From Tolypeutes matacus (Eukaryota > Chordata > Mammalia > Cingulata > Chlamyphoridae): a stretch of DNA of 64,000 nt. The number at the start of each line of letters is the position of its first letter. The stretch's first letter is position 1. Positions 10,291 through 21,521 of the stretch are shown here, piece after piece. The position numbers and the translations under genes are program-made. The stretch is taken from positions 1,279 to 65,278 of the forward strand of contig JAKSZT010033425.1 of assembly GCA_026826555.1 (NCBI GenBank), written 5' to 3'. Below the pieces are notes generated by a model. It was given only the letters and a program-made list of their open reading frames with translations. It searched no databases and was not told the origin of the DNA.

Positions 10291-12120
10291 AACAGCCTTC
10301 CCACTTTGGCCCCTAAGGAACTTCTCAGGCTACCAGTGTTCATCAATTACCCTGCAGCCTGCCCTCTGCAGGTTTTGAACTGTGCTTTAGTGAGTAAAAT
10401 AAGGTAAATAAAAAAGGAACCCTTAAATATATGCAAGGCAGAAATTACTCCTGAGCTAAATCGTCTCCTTAGCCTAGTTAGCCTTCCAGAAAGCTATCCA
10501 CCCACTTTCCCTCTGACAGGTTAGATTCCTAAAAGTTTGCCAGAGTCTTGCTGACTAGGCATCTGTCTGTCCCTGCCCCCTCTCTAATTCCTCTCTTTAC
10601 CTGGGTGGCTAGGCATGACAGCCTGTTTGAGGAGATCCCCGCCTCCTCACCCCATTGGGTCAGGGTTCCTTCCAAGATTCAATGGGGGCTCAGCTGGCCA
10701 AATTCAACACAAAGAACTACTCTGCCCCCTCCCAGATCCCTCTTCCTCCCAAGGAATGCCCCCTCACAGTCTGATCAGGGCAGTAGAGCAGCAAGCCTGT
10801 GTCTCGACCTATGCTGTTTGCCCTGAGGGCAGGGTATATGTGCCCCTTCCAACCACAGGGGTGAGCAACTCAGAGTTTTCCTTTGGCTTCTTTCTCTTTC
10901 CAGAACCCTCCTAGATGACTCAGAACACCTTTCTGTTCTATAAATCCAAAGCAGCTTTTTCAGATAGGTCTCTGTCATCTATCTGCTCCTTTATTTTGAG
11001 AAAGTCACATTCTGTCTATTGTCTTTTGCACCATTTTCCCAGAAATCTAAATTTCCAGTCCTTGATCAGTCTTTTTGTCTGACACTCCTCTCCCCACTCT
11101 CTATTAAGCTAATCCCACTCATCTTTTGTTGATCCTAATAATTTCTACCCAAGACCCATCACCCCCTTATTACTTAACTTGTTGAAACCTAATTTGTCTG
11201 AGAAAGTAATGTGACCAAATTCAAATGCTCAATTATCTAACTTGAAGTTAGAGGTGGCCCAGGTTTGACCAAGAAAATGTAGGAAAGCTTTAGGATTTAA
11301 CTTTTAGAGTTAAATTTTTTTTTTAAGTAAAGAGAGTAAATTTTTTTTCCCTGTAGTTTACTGCTTCTTCTCACCTGAAATACAAGTATGAAGCCTGGTG
11401 GTGAAAACATCAGTAGGTAATCCTAGGGAAAATGTATGATAATGAAGACTTATGCTCAAGATGTCCGGGCAGAAAGAAAGAAGACAGGGACTCTTTTATT
11501 CATTGAGTTCCAAACCATTTTCACCCTTCTTTGTTCTGGTGTATGCCAGGGGAAGCTGATCCCTAAAGACTGTGTCAGCCGTATTCAAGTTGGTTGCTTG
11601 CTGAATTATAGTTAGGATTCCTGATTCAAAGCACCAGAAAATCACAATGGTGAGCAAACTTGGAATGAAAGAGGAGAGTATTCTTCCCTGCTTTCTCTTT
11701 GCTTCATCACACCATGTTTCTGAGAGTAGCTGCAGCCCTTCAAGATGTGCCAGGCAGCCCTCTCCAAAGTTCCCAATCTCCATTGACTTTTTATGCCCTT
11801 TTCCTCCCATTGTCCTCCCAAGCCAAGAGGTGGCCACCAGGTACTCTCTTTGTCTACACTCTCTGTGCCTTGTCCTCCTTTCTTTATTCTCACATTTCTA
11901 CTCAAAATTGTAAATATATCCTTCACCCTAACCACCAGAGATGACCTTTCTTACATGCCAGAATCCTACCTACTTAAATGATACCTAGTGGTCCCACTCA
12001 GCCAACACACCAGAACTTCACTAGCCCTCCATTCTCCTTGTTGCCTTAGAAGTACAACCCATTTCTGTTGCTCAGATTTCCACTTACCCTCAATTTCATT
12101 CCTTCATTCCAGGTTTTATA
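10291..12120. other. Unassigned region between LINE-1 and dispersed repeats
   Basis: About 1.8 kb of mixed composition. 10300-10980 is richer in C and T than its surroundings and could be old repeat sequence, but I cannot match it to a family. 11480-12060 is likewise C/T-rich on the plus strand. Open frames on both strands are short and overlap one another without codon-like preference. No splice-flanked exon or RNA gene was recognised. Confidence 0.4.
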
Positions 12121-12129
12121 TTTGTTTTA

Positions 12130-12735
12130 GTTTGCTAAAAACTACTGGGAGCAATATGTCAGAAACAGATTGTTGTTTATAATGGAAATTTATTAGGTTA
12201 AAACTTACAACTCTGAGTCCATGCAGTGTCCAAATCAAGGCATCATCAGAGATGCAGTCTCACACAAGCTATAGCTGTGGGCAATCAGACACACAGCAGT
12301 ACATAAAGGCAGCTCTGCCCAAATCAAGGCATCAAGCAAAGCTCTCTCCCCGACCTCAGCTGTGGGCAATCAGGTAAATGGCTCCACTCCCCCCTCTCAT
12401 CCAGACCTCTCTCTCAGTCTCACAGAAGGTCTCTTTCTGGGCCTCTGTGCTCCACTGATGACAGCCTCAGCCTCCAGGTCCTCTCTCTCTGCCTTTTGGG
12501 GTTTCTCCTTCCCTGCTTTTTTCTGTGTCTCAATAAATGTTTCTCTATTTACAAAGGACTCCAACAAGAGGGCTAAAACACACCCTGGGTCATGCCTCAC
12601 TGATGTAATCAAATCAAAGTCCCTCCGAACTGAATCGAATCCAATCAAAGGGTCCCACACTGACAGGAATGGATTAGCTCTAGGAACGTGATCTTTTCTG
12701 GGATTCACAGAAATCCCCAAACTGTCACAATATTA
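12130..12735 (+). repeat. Dispersed repeat family R2, copy 1
   Basis: Member of a medium-length repeat found at least five times in the window (12130, 12850, 32073, 33895, 54030), all in the same orientation. The shared order of words is a start like TTTGCTAAAA.CTACTGGGAG, then GGAAATTTATTAGGTTA, then CCAAATCAAGGCATCATCAG, a C/T-rich middle, a GGACTCCAA segment, a CCTGGGTCATGCCTCACTGA-type word, and an end like GGAATGGATTA followed by a short TCTGGG(A/G)T-type end. It has no coding capacity. I do not know its name; the lack of coding and the fixed ends suggest a non-autonomous element. Confidence 0.65.
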
Positions 12736-12844
12736 AATGCAATTTCCCCTAGGAATAAGTCACTTCCTACAGCTGCCAGTTCCTGCATTCCCCTATAACT
12801 TCCCTATGACATTATCCATCATTCTGTCTTATAATTATTTTTCA

Positions 12845-13147
12845 TTTTGTTTTATTCTGTTGGGCTGCCAAAATGCAATATGCCAGATCAGCTGCTGTTG
12901 ATCCTTTCTCTTCTGTGTTTTGTTGCTTTCAGCTTCTGGCTTCCTCTCTGTGCTTCTGTGGGTTTCTCTCTTTGTCTATCTCCATGTTCATCCTGATTAT
13001 AAAAGATTCCAGAAAGAGGATTAAGACCCACCCTGGGTCACACCCTACTGAAGGAATCAAATCAGAGAGTCCCACCTACACCCACAGGAATGGATTATCT
13101 CTAAGGACATGATTTTCAGAGGTCCACCCGGTTTCAAATCATCACAC
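12845..13147 (+). repeat. Dispersed repeat family R2, copy 2 (internally deleted)
   Basis: Starts with the GGGCTGCCAAAATGCAATATG-type head of the family, then jumps to the C/T-rich middle and runs to the family's end (ACCCACAGGAATGGATTA, then a GGTCCACC word and ATCATCACA). It is shorter than copy 1 because the first half is mostly missing. The two copies lie about 110 bases apart in direct orientation. Confidence 0.6.
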
Positions 13148-13149
13148 AT

Positions 13150-14380
13150 TGTTCTCAGCAGTTAGACTGTAGTCTTCTTGAAAGTAGGGACAACATGTAT
13201 GGTATTCTTCACTGGTCATCAGGATTATATTCCTAGAAAAGCACTAGTCCAGAAAGAATTGTAACACTTATCATAGACTCAAAAGCTATAAATAAAACAC
13301 TAACCAAACCCAGTCAAACATTTATTTTAAAATGATGATGAATTAGTGCTTAGCCCAGGTTTACAAGCATGATTCAGAAAATATAAAAATTCAATTCATA
13401 TCAATAACAGTTTTAGAAAAATACCAAAACTTCCCAAATAAATGCAGGAAAATATGGATTTTATTGATGTTGATTTGTGTTGAACAACCATTTTTAATTT
13501 TTTTCTCAGAAAATCAAAGATGAACAGGAACTTTGGTTATCTTGAGAGATATGCATGATACTATTACTAATATCATATTTAGTGTGAAGATCTTGAACGC
13601 AATTCCTTTAAGATTAAAATCAAGAAGAATGCATGCTGTCACTGCTACTTCTGAGTACAATTTTCATGGCCACATAAAAATGATAGGAAAATAATAAAAT
13701 AGCTAAAGCACAATTTATATTAATGAAATAATTAAGTGAATCTACTGATTTTAATATATCATTACTAATAGTCAACTTATTGAACTGTAAACATTATTAA
13801 CTTAATTCTCTTAGGTCATCTGATTTAATGAGGTTAATATTGCCACACAATATGTGTCCCTCTTTTAAATCATTATTCAACAAATATTTATAAAACCTTT
13901 AGTAAGCAATTGACTCTCTTTTCTAAATTAGGCTAGAAAAATGGCAAACTAATATGAGACTTACTAGGAAGGAACAGTGGGCTTTAGTGGCTGACTTGAC
14001 AAGAAAAAGAACCAGAGTCCAAGATACCCCATACATTTCTGGTTGAAGAAATAAAGCGGGTGATGGAAATTCCAATATTTACAAGTTCATTATATTTTCT
14101 TGTTTCCTTGTCAATTTTGGAGAGACATTTGTAGCCATTTCCATACAGTGGAAGGAATACTGAATGTGAAAATGATCAACACACCTCCTGTAATATGGGT
14201 ACAAATTTCTGATCTTTAAATGATCCCAATGGGACCATGCCAACACAGTGGGGATCTAATTCATAATGACCACTAAAAATTCTCTATGGTGGTGTGGAAG
14301 CCTACTCTCCATCAGTAAGAGGATGGTCATTTTCCTTTCTACACAATGTGGAAAGCCTGTAGGAAAGAACTGAAAAGAGC
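13150..14380. other. AT-rich spacer, nothing recognised
   Basis: AT-rich sequence without a convincing reading frame, RNA gene or named repeat. A short TTCAACAAATATTTATAAA-like word near 13876 could be a scrap of an ancient mammalian repeat, but too little remains to call it. Confidence 0.5.
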
Positions 14381-15360
14381 AGGACCCGCGGTGGGGCCGC
14401 GCACAACTTTCCCGGACCCCCACGCGGCTGCGGGCACGGCGAGTGAGCAGGAACTTTACGGAGGGCTCGGGACAGGCGCTCCTGAAACACAGCAAGGGCT
14501 AGTGTCGCTCTCCCCACTTTTCCGTGCTTATGGGGCGAAGGGGGTGGTTCCCTGCACACCCCGCGCCCAGCCCCACAGTCAAGTTTGGTCCGCAAACTTA
14601 CCGCTACCGCTGGGCCAGGGACGCGGGCGGCGCGCGCTCGCTCCGCGGCCCGCACCGCGGCCCACGTAATCCGTCTCTCCCTGCATTCCTGGATCCCCCT
14701 GCGGCGACAGGGCCCAAACACGTGCACAGGTCAGTATGACCTCAGTCTCAAAATACCCCTGGTCTCTTAAAGCTGCCGCGCCCCCGGACTGGGCTGGACT
14801 TGAAGAGCCAGGAGCGCAAGGAAGCGCCGGGACCAATGAGGTCTGGCCGAGGTTCCGGGACACAGCGCCCTGAAGAAGGCGTGGCCCGCTCTATGATGGA
14901 CAGCGCTGGGCAGCCAGTTAGCGCGTGGTCCGGCTGCCGCACGGGAACACGCCTACGGGGTGAGCCCGAGGGGGCGGGGGGGGGTGACTGACAGGGCACC
15001 AGCCAACGGGAATGTAGGGCAAATCTCAGAGCCAATCCGGGTCTGCAGGGGCGGGGCTCCGGCGACACGGCGGGAACACCGCGAAAGGCGGGACCTGGGT
15101 TCTCTGTTAATCTGTGGCCAGCTCGCTTGCCCCTCAGAGAGCTGTACGCCGGTCCGGGTTTGCAGGCGAGTCGCCGGGTAGGGAGTTACCCCCACAGTGG
15201 GGGTGTCCCCACCCATAATACACAAGAGGCGGCCTGAGCCGGGTGGGCGTGGGTCGCTGAAACCGGCTGCCGGCCGGGCCGCTGGAAGCGCAGTCTGGGA
15301 AGAATCTGGGCGAGTCGTGTCCGACCCTGTCCCTGAGCTGGTCCATAGCCTGTGTGCGCT
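14380..15360. promoter_or_regulatory. CpG island with CCAAT and GC boxes, orphan promoter candidate
   Basis: This is the only long stretch of the window with high G+C and frequent CG dinucleotides, in a genome where CG is otherwise depleted. Such islands mark promoters that are unmethylated in the germ line. It contains CCAAT boxes at 14833-14837 and 15032-15036 and a GGGGCGGGGC Sp1-type box at 15048-15057; the close spacing of the last two is typical of a housekeeping-like start region reading rightward. Many overlapping open frames on both strands are a by-product of GC richness. I do not recognise a first coding exon on either side, so the gene it serves, if any, is unknown. It could be a promoter of a gene mostly outside the window or a remnant promoter. 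Confidence 0.65.
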
Positions 15361-15383
15361 CCTTCTGTTTTCTTTTCTGTTTC

Positions 15384-16510
15384 TTTTTTTTTTTTCAAGT
15401 ATCACAATGTTTATTGATAGTTTTTCTGTTTCTTTACCGCTGCCTCCAAACATACATGTACCGCCTCAATTTTAGAACGTAACAGTGCTAATAGACTTCA
15501 TTTTGTCCTTTCTGTTCTCTTCACCTTCTGCTCTCCTGTTCTAAATGAGGATGTAAAGTTATATGACTTCATTATCTATATGTAATCAAAAGGGTTGATT
15601 TTCTGATTTCACTGTTGTGCGAGACAGCAGCTGAGGTTCCCTTCTTTCCACATTACAACATTTCATTATCCTATATATGTTTTCTGTCCTTTTGGTTTAC
15701 TGAAGCAGAGCTCACAAATCATCTCAACAGTAAATCCAACGGGTTTGCCACACTTGCATTCTGCCTCATTACTCTTATTGATGAAATATGTTAATTACTG
15801 TGCTTTTAGTCTTTAAATTCTGACCATTATGAAATTCTTTTTTTTTTTAAAGATTTTATTTATTTATTTATTCATTTATCCCCCCCCCCTTGCTGCTTGT
15901 GCTCGCTGGGTCAGTCTACCACGCCGTGAAGGCGGGCCCGCCTTCACCAGGAGGCCCCAGAACCGAACCTGGGGCCTCCCATATGGTAAACGGGAGCCCC
16001 ACTGATTGAGCCACAGCCGCTTCCCCATGAAATTCTTAACAGTTCATTTCTACGTCCATTATGAGATTTCTCTTTTCTGTATTGAATTTTATTCTTCCTC
16101 TTCCTATTATTGTCATTTCACTGTTTTCAATATCTATTTTCTGATCTTAATATGTCAGTTCTCAAATATTTCACCCAATCACATGACTTCAATTCATTGC
16201 TCCTGACCCCATGCGTTTGTTCAGTTTGTGTAATCAGTTTTGATTATGAAACTGTATATGTTTATATATACATATTCTAATGTCACTTTTAATTCAGTAA
16301 ATCTAGCAATGAGTCCAAGTTCCAACCACAAAAGTTTTTTGATGACTTCCTTGAAAATAGTCCATACAGTTCTCCAGGCTTCTCAACTGAAAATGCAGTT
16401 TCGTACTTGACCCAAACTTCTGCCTCCTGTATCTCTAATAATCCTGTCCTACTGCCATCATGCTGAATCAGATTTGAATAATTCATTGAAAAGTGACTCT
16501 TTATCATGTT
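15384..16510 (-). pseudogene. Polyadenylated retrocopy-like segment, parent unidentified
   Basis: On the minus strand there is a poly(A) tract (T run at 15384-15395) about 15 bases after an AATAAA signal (15410-15415), the normal order at the end of a processed transcript. Upstream, minus-strand reading gives protein-like pieces: 16507-16289 with EVWVKYETAFSVEKPGELYG; a short stretch near 16240-16140 with SCDWVKYLRTDILRSENRY; and 15797-15666 with ECKCGKPVGFTVEMICELC before a stop, which has a C-x-C...C-x2-C pattern that could bind zinc. In-frame stops and register changes separate the pieces, and a SINE interrupts at 15840-16026. I do not recognise the parent. Alternatives are a decayed terminal exon or chance open frames beside an A tract. 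Confidence 0.4.
15840..16026 (-). mobile_element. tRNA-derived SINE (armadillo DAS-like), copy 3, reversed
   Basis: The same SINE family in reverse: T-rich/ATTT tail first, then the body (complement of GTTAGCTGACCC appears in modified form), then the B-box and A-box regions. The 11-bp direct repeat ATGAAATTCTT occurs at 15829-15839 and 16027-16037 and is its target duplication. The body has a small difference from the other copies (GTCAGTCTACCACGCC). Confidence 0.87.
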
Positions 16511-19500
16511 TCTTCCAAGATAAAAACATGCAGCAGCTTCTCAGTTTATAAAATATTTAAATCAATACTATTTTAATTTGTGTATTGCTCTGTGAGCATC
16601 TGAGTTTGTGTGTATGTGTTTAGCAGTCATTCTGTATTTATGACACACTGACTTTTATATCTACTGTTTCCCTATATTACAGTTAGCTTTACCATGCGTG
16701 TTATAAGAAAGTTGCAGGAAAAAGCAATAAATATGTTTTAAAGGCCATATAGCCAAGACTTGCATAGAAAATATGTATTTTCCATCTCTCTGCTTTCTTT
16801 CTTTGCAAGCTATTTCTTGCCAACCTCATTTACATAATGGCATTAGCCATCATCTCTAACCAGACAATTCACAAATACATGCAAACACACACGATTATTA
16901 TTTGTCTTCCAATCGCAAATTTTCCCTACACTTAATTCATTCTAAAAATAAAAGACAAATAAAAAGATTGTTATCTTCTGACTCAATTTTCTATCCTGTC
17001 AAAATTAACACAGTTCTTCATGAATAAACTAGATATACTGGAAGACATTCACCTCCAGAGATTTTCCTTCTGAACTAAGATAAGGTACTCAGAGACGGTG
17101 CATCATGGTTGCAGCTATGTCAGATGCTTCCATATGCAAGTTTCTTCTTGGCAAGGGAAACTCTTAAAAAAGATAATAATATAGAATAAGGTAGAAAATG
17201 AAAGTAGGGCTGATCACTCCAAAAATTATTTATGGCTATACATTCACAATGAAGACCATCCATTTTTACTCTCTTAATGGTATCTTAATTGCTTTATAGT
17301 TCCTAAAAATTTAATCTGATTATAAATGATCCAAGAAGTTATTTTCTTCTATAGAATAATATACATTCATATGTTGAAAGAGGGCACAGTTGTTTATGAT
17401 ATTAGCCTTGTATTCAGATAATACATTTTCTAATTAGCACTTCCTCCATGAATTTTAGTGACACTTAATAGTATGGGATATCTATACACATAGTTTCTTT
17501 AGTCCATTCAGATAAGTGAAACATATATGTGTCTAGTAAAATACTTAAAAAATAATATTCACCTCTTTTTAATCTCATTAACAACAAAGCATTTAATTAC
17601 TTATTTATTTCTGATAAAGGAGCCATAGACACATAATTGACTTTGTCCCCATAAACGTTTTGCCTGAAGATTTTAGGGACACTCACAAGTGGAAAAGAAA
17701 AATGTAGGCTTTCTTGGCAGAAAGGCTATCATCTTTTACCTGAAGTTGAAAAGCAGGCACCAGAAATGAAGAAATGTGTAAACTCCTAAAAGGAGTGGAA
17801 TCTTCTTTTTCTCGAAAATCATGAGAGAATGAAGAAGTCACAATGAGATCCCACATATCCTGTGGTGTATTTACTGACTGAGGTCACTGGGGCAAAGAAT
17901 CCCAAAGAAGCAAGTAATATCTGCATTCACTAGTACACTGCTAGCTAAGAATCACTTTGGGAAAAGGAGGCATATAGGGCAGATATTTTTGTCACTCTGT
18001 TCTAATTGTTTGTTAAAAGAATAGTTGCAGTTTCCAGATGCAGATAAGATCACTAGTTGGGACCTGGCATCACCTGAACTTGGAAATCACAACCTTCTTC
18101 AAAATGTGCCTCAGGGTTTGTCTTCTCTAGAGATTCACAAAACTGTTCCAATCACCCCAATCATTCTAAATAAAGATACCAGAAATGTAAAAAGACCTAC
18201 TAGAAGTCTTTGTGAAGGTATATATCACTGATTATAAACTCAGCAAATAAGGCTTACCAAAAAGTGTCTAAAAGGAATAAATACACAATTGAATTAATGT
18301 GCAAATTAAACTTAGTCAAGACCCTGAAACCGAGATGTAAAAATAACCACAAATGGCAATGGAATATAATTTTGGATAAAAAACAAATTGGAAGATGATG
18401 GATAGTGTCACACAAGAGCCCACTCTCTGGGAAAGGAAACAAAATTCAGAAGAAGCAAACAAAGGAAATTTGAGCAATGCCCATGACTTACACACAGACA
18501 CACACACACATTCACAAATGCATAGGGCTTAGTTCACATGTCACTTTCCTACAAAGTCTTCCTGAGTTTCCCAATAACAGACAGTCTCTGCTTACAAAGA
18601 AACATACCACTCTGTGTGTTCTAGTCTAGTATTACTTTTTCTGCTGAAGCCTGTCAGTGACCATTTGACTACAGGTTATTTCATCTACACAATCATAAAC
18701 TTCAGAGCTGAGACTGAACACCTGGGTATGCCTTATTCTCTAAATATACAGTTCTTTTAGAATTATTTTACCTGTACTTTTAAATTTTATTGCATTGTTA
18801 TCAGACATTGGCACAGAGTCACTCATCACGTTTCTAAAATTTGGCAATATGTTAAATATTATTATTCATATTATTATGTACAATTATATACCAATAAAAG
18901 AAATGAACAGTTGTCTAGAAACATTAAAGTTTCCAAATTTGATTGAGTAATAGAAAGCATGAGTGAAACAATTGAAATTGAACTTTAATCAAACATCCCC
19001 CTACCATCCCCTAAAGCAAATGTGATATCCTGAAAGCCATATAAGGAAACAAGACCAAAGTGGAAAGAATGATTACCTATGCCAAATGTCGTTGTCATGT
19101 GAAGTAAGACACACAACAAGACATGGGATTTTCCAATGAGAATGTCACTGGTAAATTTGACACGACCAGTATTTCTCGAGTGGTATCTAATGGATGAATT
19201 GATGTAATCAAGGAAAGATGTCTCTGTTATGAGAGAAAATAAATGAAATGGTAACTAGTGAGCAAGGTCTTGTAAAATAAGGATTTTTAAAAATTAGATT
19301 ATAATAACACATCACAGCGATTGAATGATCTAGTATAAAGAAAAGTATTAATGATGCAGGAGAGAGAATGAATTCCCTGAGCAATCTCCTTGAGGTGGCA
19401 AGAGAGATCTAGGCCAGAAGAGGGAGAACTGTATATATAAGGAGTCTGAAAAGTTCAACCATCAAAACAGGTGGAAAAACAGAGTATATGAGTGCCGATG

Positions 19501-19664
19501 CTGGCTGGTAGACAAATGTGGTGGTGGGTGTACCCCGATGTTCTGTCTGTTTGAATCTTCTATAAAAATACATGATGTGAGAAATAAATGTTAATAATAG
19601 AATAATCAAAAGTCATAGTCCATCACCAAATCCATGATATAGTAAAGGGTAAGGGAAGAAATTT
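16511..19664. other. AT-rich spacer, about 3.1 kb, nothing recognised
   Basis: AT-rich sequence. A short CA dinucleotide run lies near 18495-18512. Open frames such as 18025-18231 (plus) lack similarity to anything I know and show no flanking splice signals worth calling. No RNA gene or named repeat was seen. Confidence 0.5.
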
Positions 19665-19679
19665 AAAGTGTATTACTTG

Positions 19680-19847
19680 GGAAGTGGCTGTGGCTCAATC
19701 AGGGCTCCCGTTTACCATATGGGAGGCCCCGGGTTCACCGAACCCGGGGCCTTCTGGTGAAGGCAAGCCCACCCGCACGGCATGGTTAGCTGACCCAGCG
19801 AGCACAAGCAGCAAGGGGGGGATAAATGAATAAATAAATGGAATCTT

Positions 19848-19885
<38 letters not shown>
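19680..19885 (+). mobile_element. tRNA-derived SINE (armadillo DAS-like), copy 4 with altered B box
   Basis: Flanked by the 15-bp target duplication AAAGTGTATTACTTG (19665-19679 and 19886-19900). The tail is a clean run of about nine AAAT units. The head has lost a few bases after the A box. At the B box the usual GGTTCGGTTCC is replaced, so that CCCCGGGTT and AACCCGGGG form a perfect 9-bp palindrome around a 5-base loop (about 19726-19748). The clean tail and long perfect duplication suggest a fairly recent insertion. Confidence 0.9.
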
Positions 19886-19900
19886 AAAGTGTATTACTTG

Positions 19901-20744
19901 CCTCATTGCTCAAGAGATAGATATTTCAATTTCTGAAGGATATGGTTATGAAATAAGAACTTTACTTAAAGATGAAAAAATAGAATTAATATCCAGGTGA
20001 AATTACTTCTCAAATTCAAGATAAATTAAAAAGGAATGAAAGCAATTCTTGGGGGAAAAGGTAAAGAAGAAACACCTATGGCATATTACATAAAGAAAGG
20101 ATTAAAATAAGGCAAGAGAAGACAAATCATGTCAGGCCAGACATTTAAAAGGTGTTCACAAAGATGAATTCATTAAGGAAATCAGTCTCTTAAAGCAACA
20201 CACAGAACATGATGAATTTTCTTATCAAAAGAGGCAGGTCACAGGCTGAGTGAAAAAGACAAAAATAAACCTATACTCAAATATATATCACTTATATGAA
20301 ATTTATGAATATGAAATAAACTTAAAGTGAATAAAAACTAGAAATAAAAGACTGGAAAATAATTGAATTATAAGAAAAATGTAGTAAAATTCTGACTTCA
20401 AGATAAAAACCATGAAACAGGCAAAAGAAAGCAAGTTTTATTGATCAAATATCAAGTCTACAATCAATATATAGATGTATTGGAATTTAATGTTGGCCTA
20501 CTAGAAAGGTAAATAAAAATCTAATATTGGTGAAGATGGGTCAAGTATGTAATCTTTGTCATTGTTTCTAGTTTTACAATCAACTAAAATTTCAGTGGAA
20601 TAAAACATGTTAAAGTGAAAAATGACTTTACTGTTAAACACAGTAAGTAATTTAACTTGTGGAAATTTAAATTAAGAAAAACAACCAGAAGGAGATGAAG
20701 GAAGGAAGGCGGAAGGGCAAGGGGAAAGAGAGAGAGAGGGAAGA
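19901..20744. other. AT-rich spacer with a short purine run
   Basis: No gene or named repeat recognised. 20690-20745 is a GGAAGGAAGG/GAGAGAGAGG-type purine run. AT-rich elsewhere. Confidence 0.5.
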
Positions 20745-21066
20745 AACTTTCAAATGTTGTTGGTGGAAAGGTAAAATGATACAAACACTAAGGAAAGAGA
20801 TCTGTCAGTTTGTTGATAAAACTAAACATAGAACTACTCTCTGACCCAACCACTCCACTCCTAGAAGTTTTCTGGAGAGGAATGAAAAAAAAAAAACATA
20901 TTCAAAAGAATGTCCATAGAAGATAGCCCAAATGCCTATCAATAGGAAAATGTATTAACAAACTGTTATCTATTTATCTAATTGGGTAGTTTAAAAGAAT
21001 GAAGTCTCATAAGGCAACAAAATGGATTTGCCTCAATAACCTTAGGCTGATTGAAAGAAGGCTTAT

Positions 21067-21521
21067 TCCCTTGGAGGTTGTCCTGAGTACCGTTGTGGCA
21101 ACGGATATAGGCCATTTTAAATCAGCACACACCACTCAGAACTGTGTGGGAGAGAGTGTGGTCTATGATGTGAACTGTGGCCTATGGTTGGTGGCAAGGC
21201 CCCAGGATGTGTAAGTCCATTGAGGGTGGTAGGCCACACTTGTGGGAGATGTTTGTGTGGGATGTGGTGGGAGGTGTGGGAGGTGGGCAACATGGGAATC
21301 CCAAGGGGTTCTGTGTAATATTTTCGGTAATCCAAGCACATCTTAAAATATATTTATATATATATATATAAATAACATTTTTGTAAGCAAATGCACATAT
21401 ATGCATATATATTTATATATCATTTTACAAATAGTGGTATGTATTGTGAAAATTTTTATTTTTACCCACAATAAAAAATAAATTAAAAAAAAAACATGCA
21501 AATTGACAAAAAAAAAAAAAA
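21067..21521 (+). mobile_element. 5'-truncated LINE-1 insertion with target duplication, with terminal module C
   Basis: Flanked by the 14-bp direct repeat GAAAGAAGGCTTAT (21053-21066 and 21522-21535). It holds the last 300 bases of module B (GGATATAGGCCATTTTAAAT, then GGGAATCCC), a TA-rich run, and then an additional AT-rich module of about 125 bases ending in ACCCACAATAAAAAATAAATT and an A tail. That terminal module, called C here, is also found at 37595-37740 and 60225-60365 in reverse. The AATAAA close to the tail makes it the true 3' terminus of this copy. Confidence 0.85.
21345..21372. repeat. (TA)n-rich run inside LINE-1 3' end
   Basis: TA dinucleotide run between module B and module C of the inserted LINE-1. 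A comparable run at the same place is present in the copy at 60338-60360, so it is part of the element and not a later tail expansion. Confidence 0.8.

Noticed and set aside
14302..15475. Several 70-166 codon frames on both strands
   Set aside because: They overlap each other within the CpG island. GC-rich DNA has few stops, and none shows a known domain.
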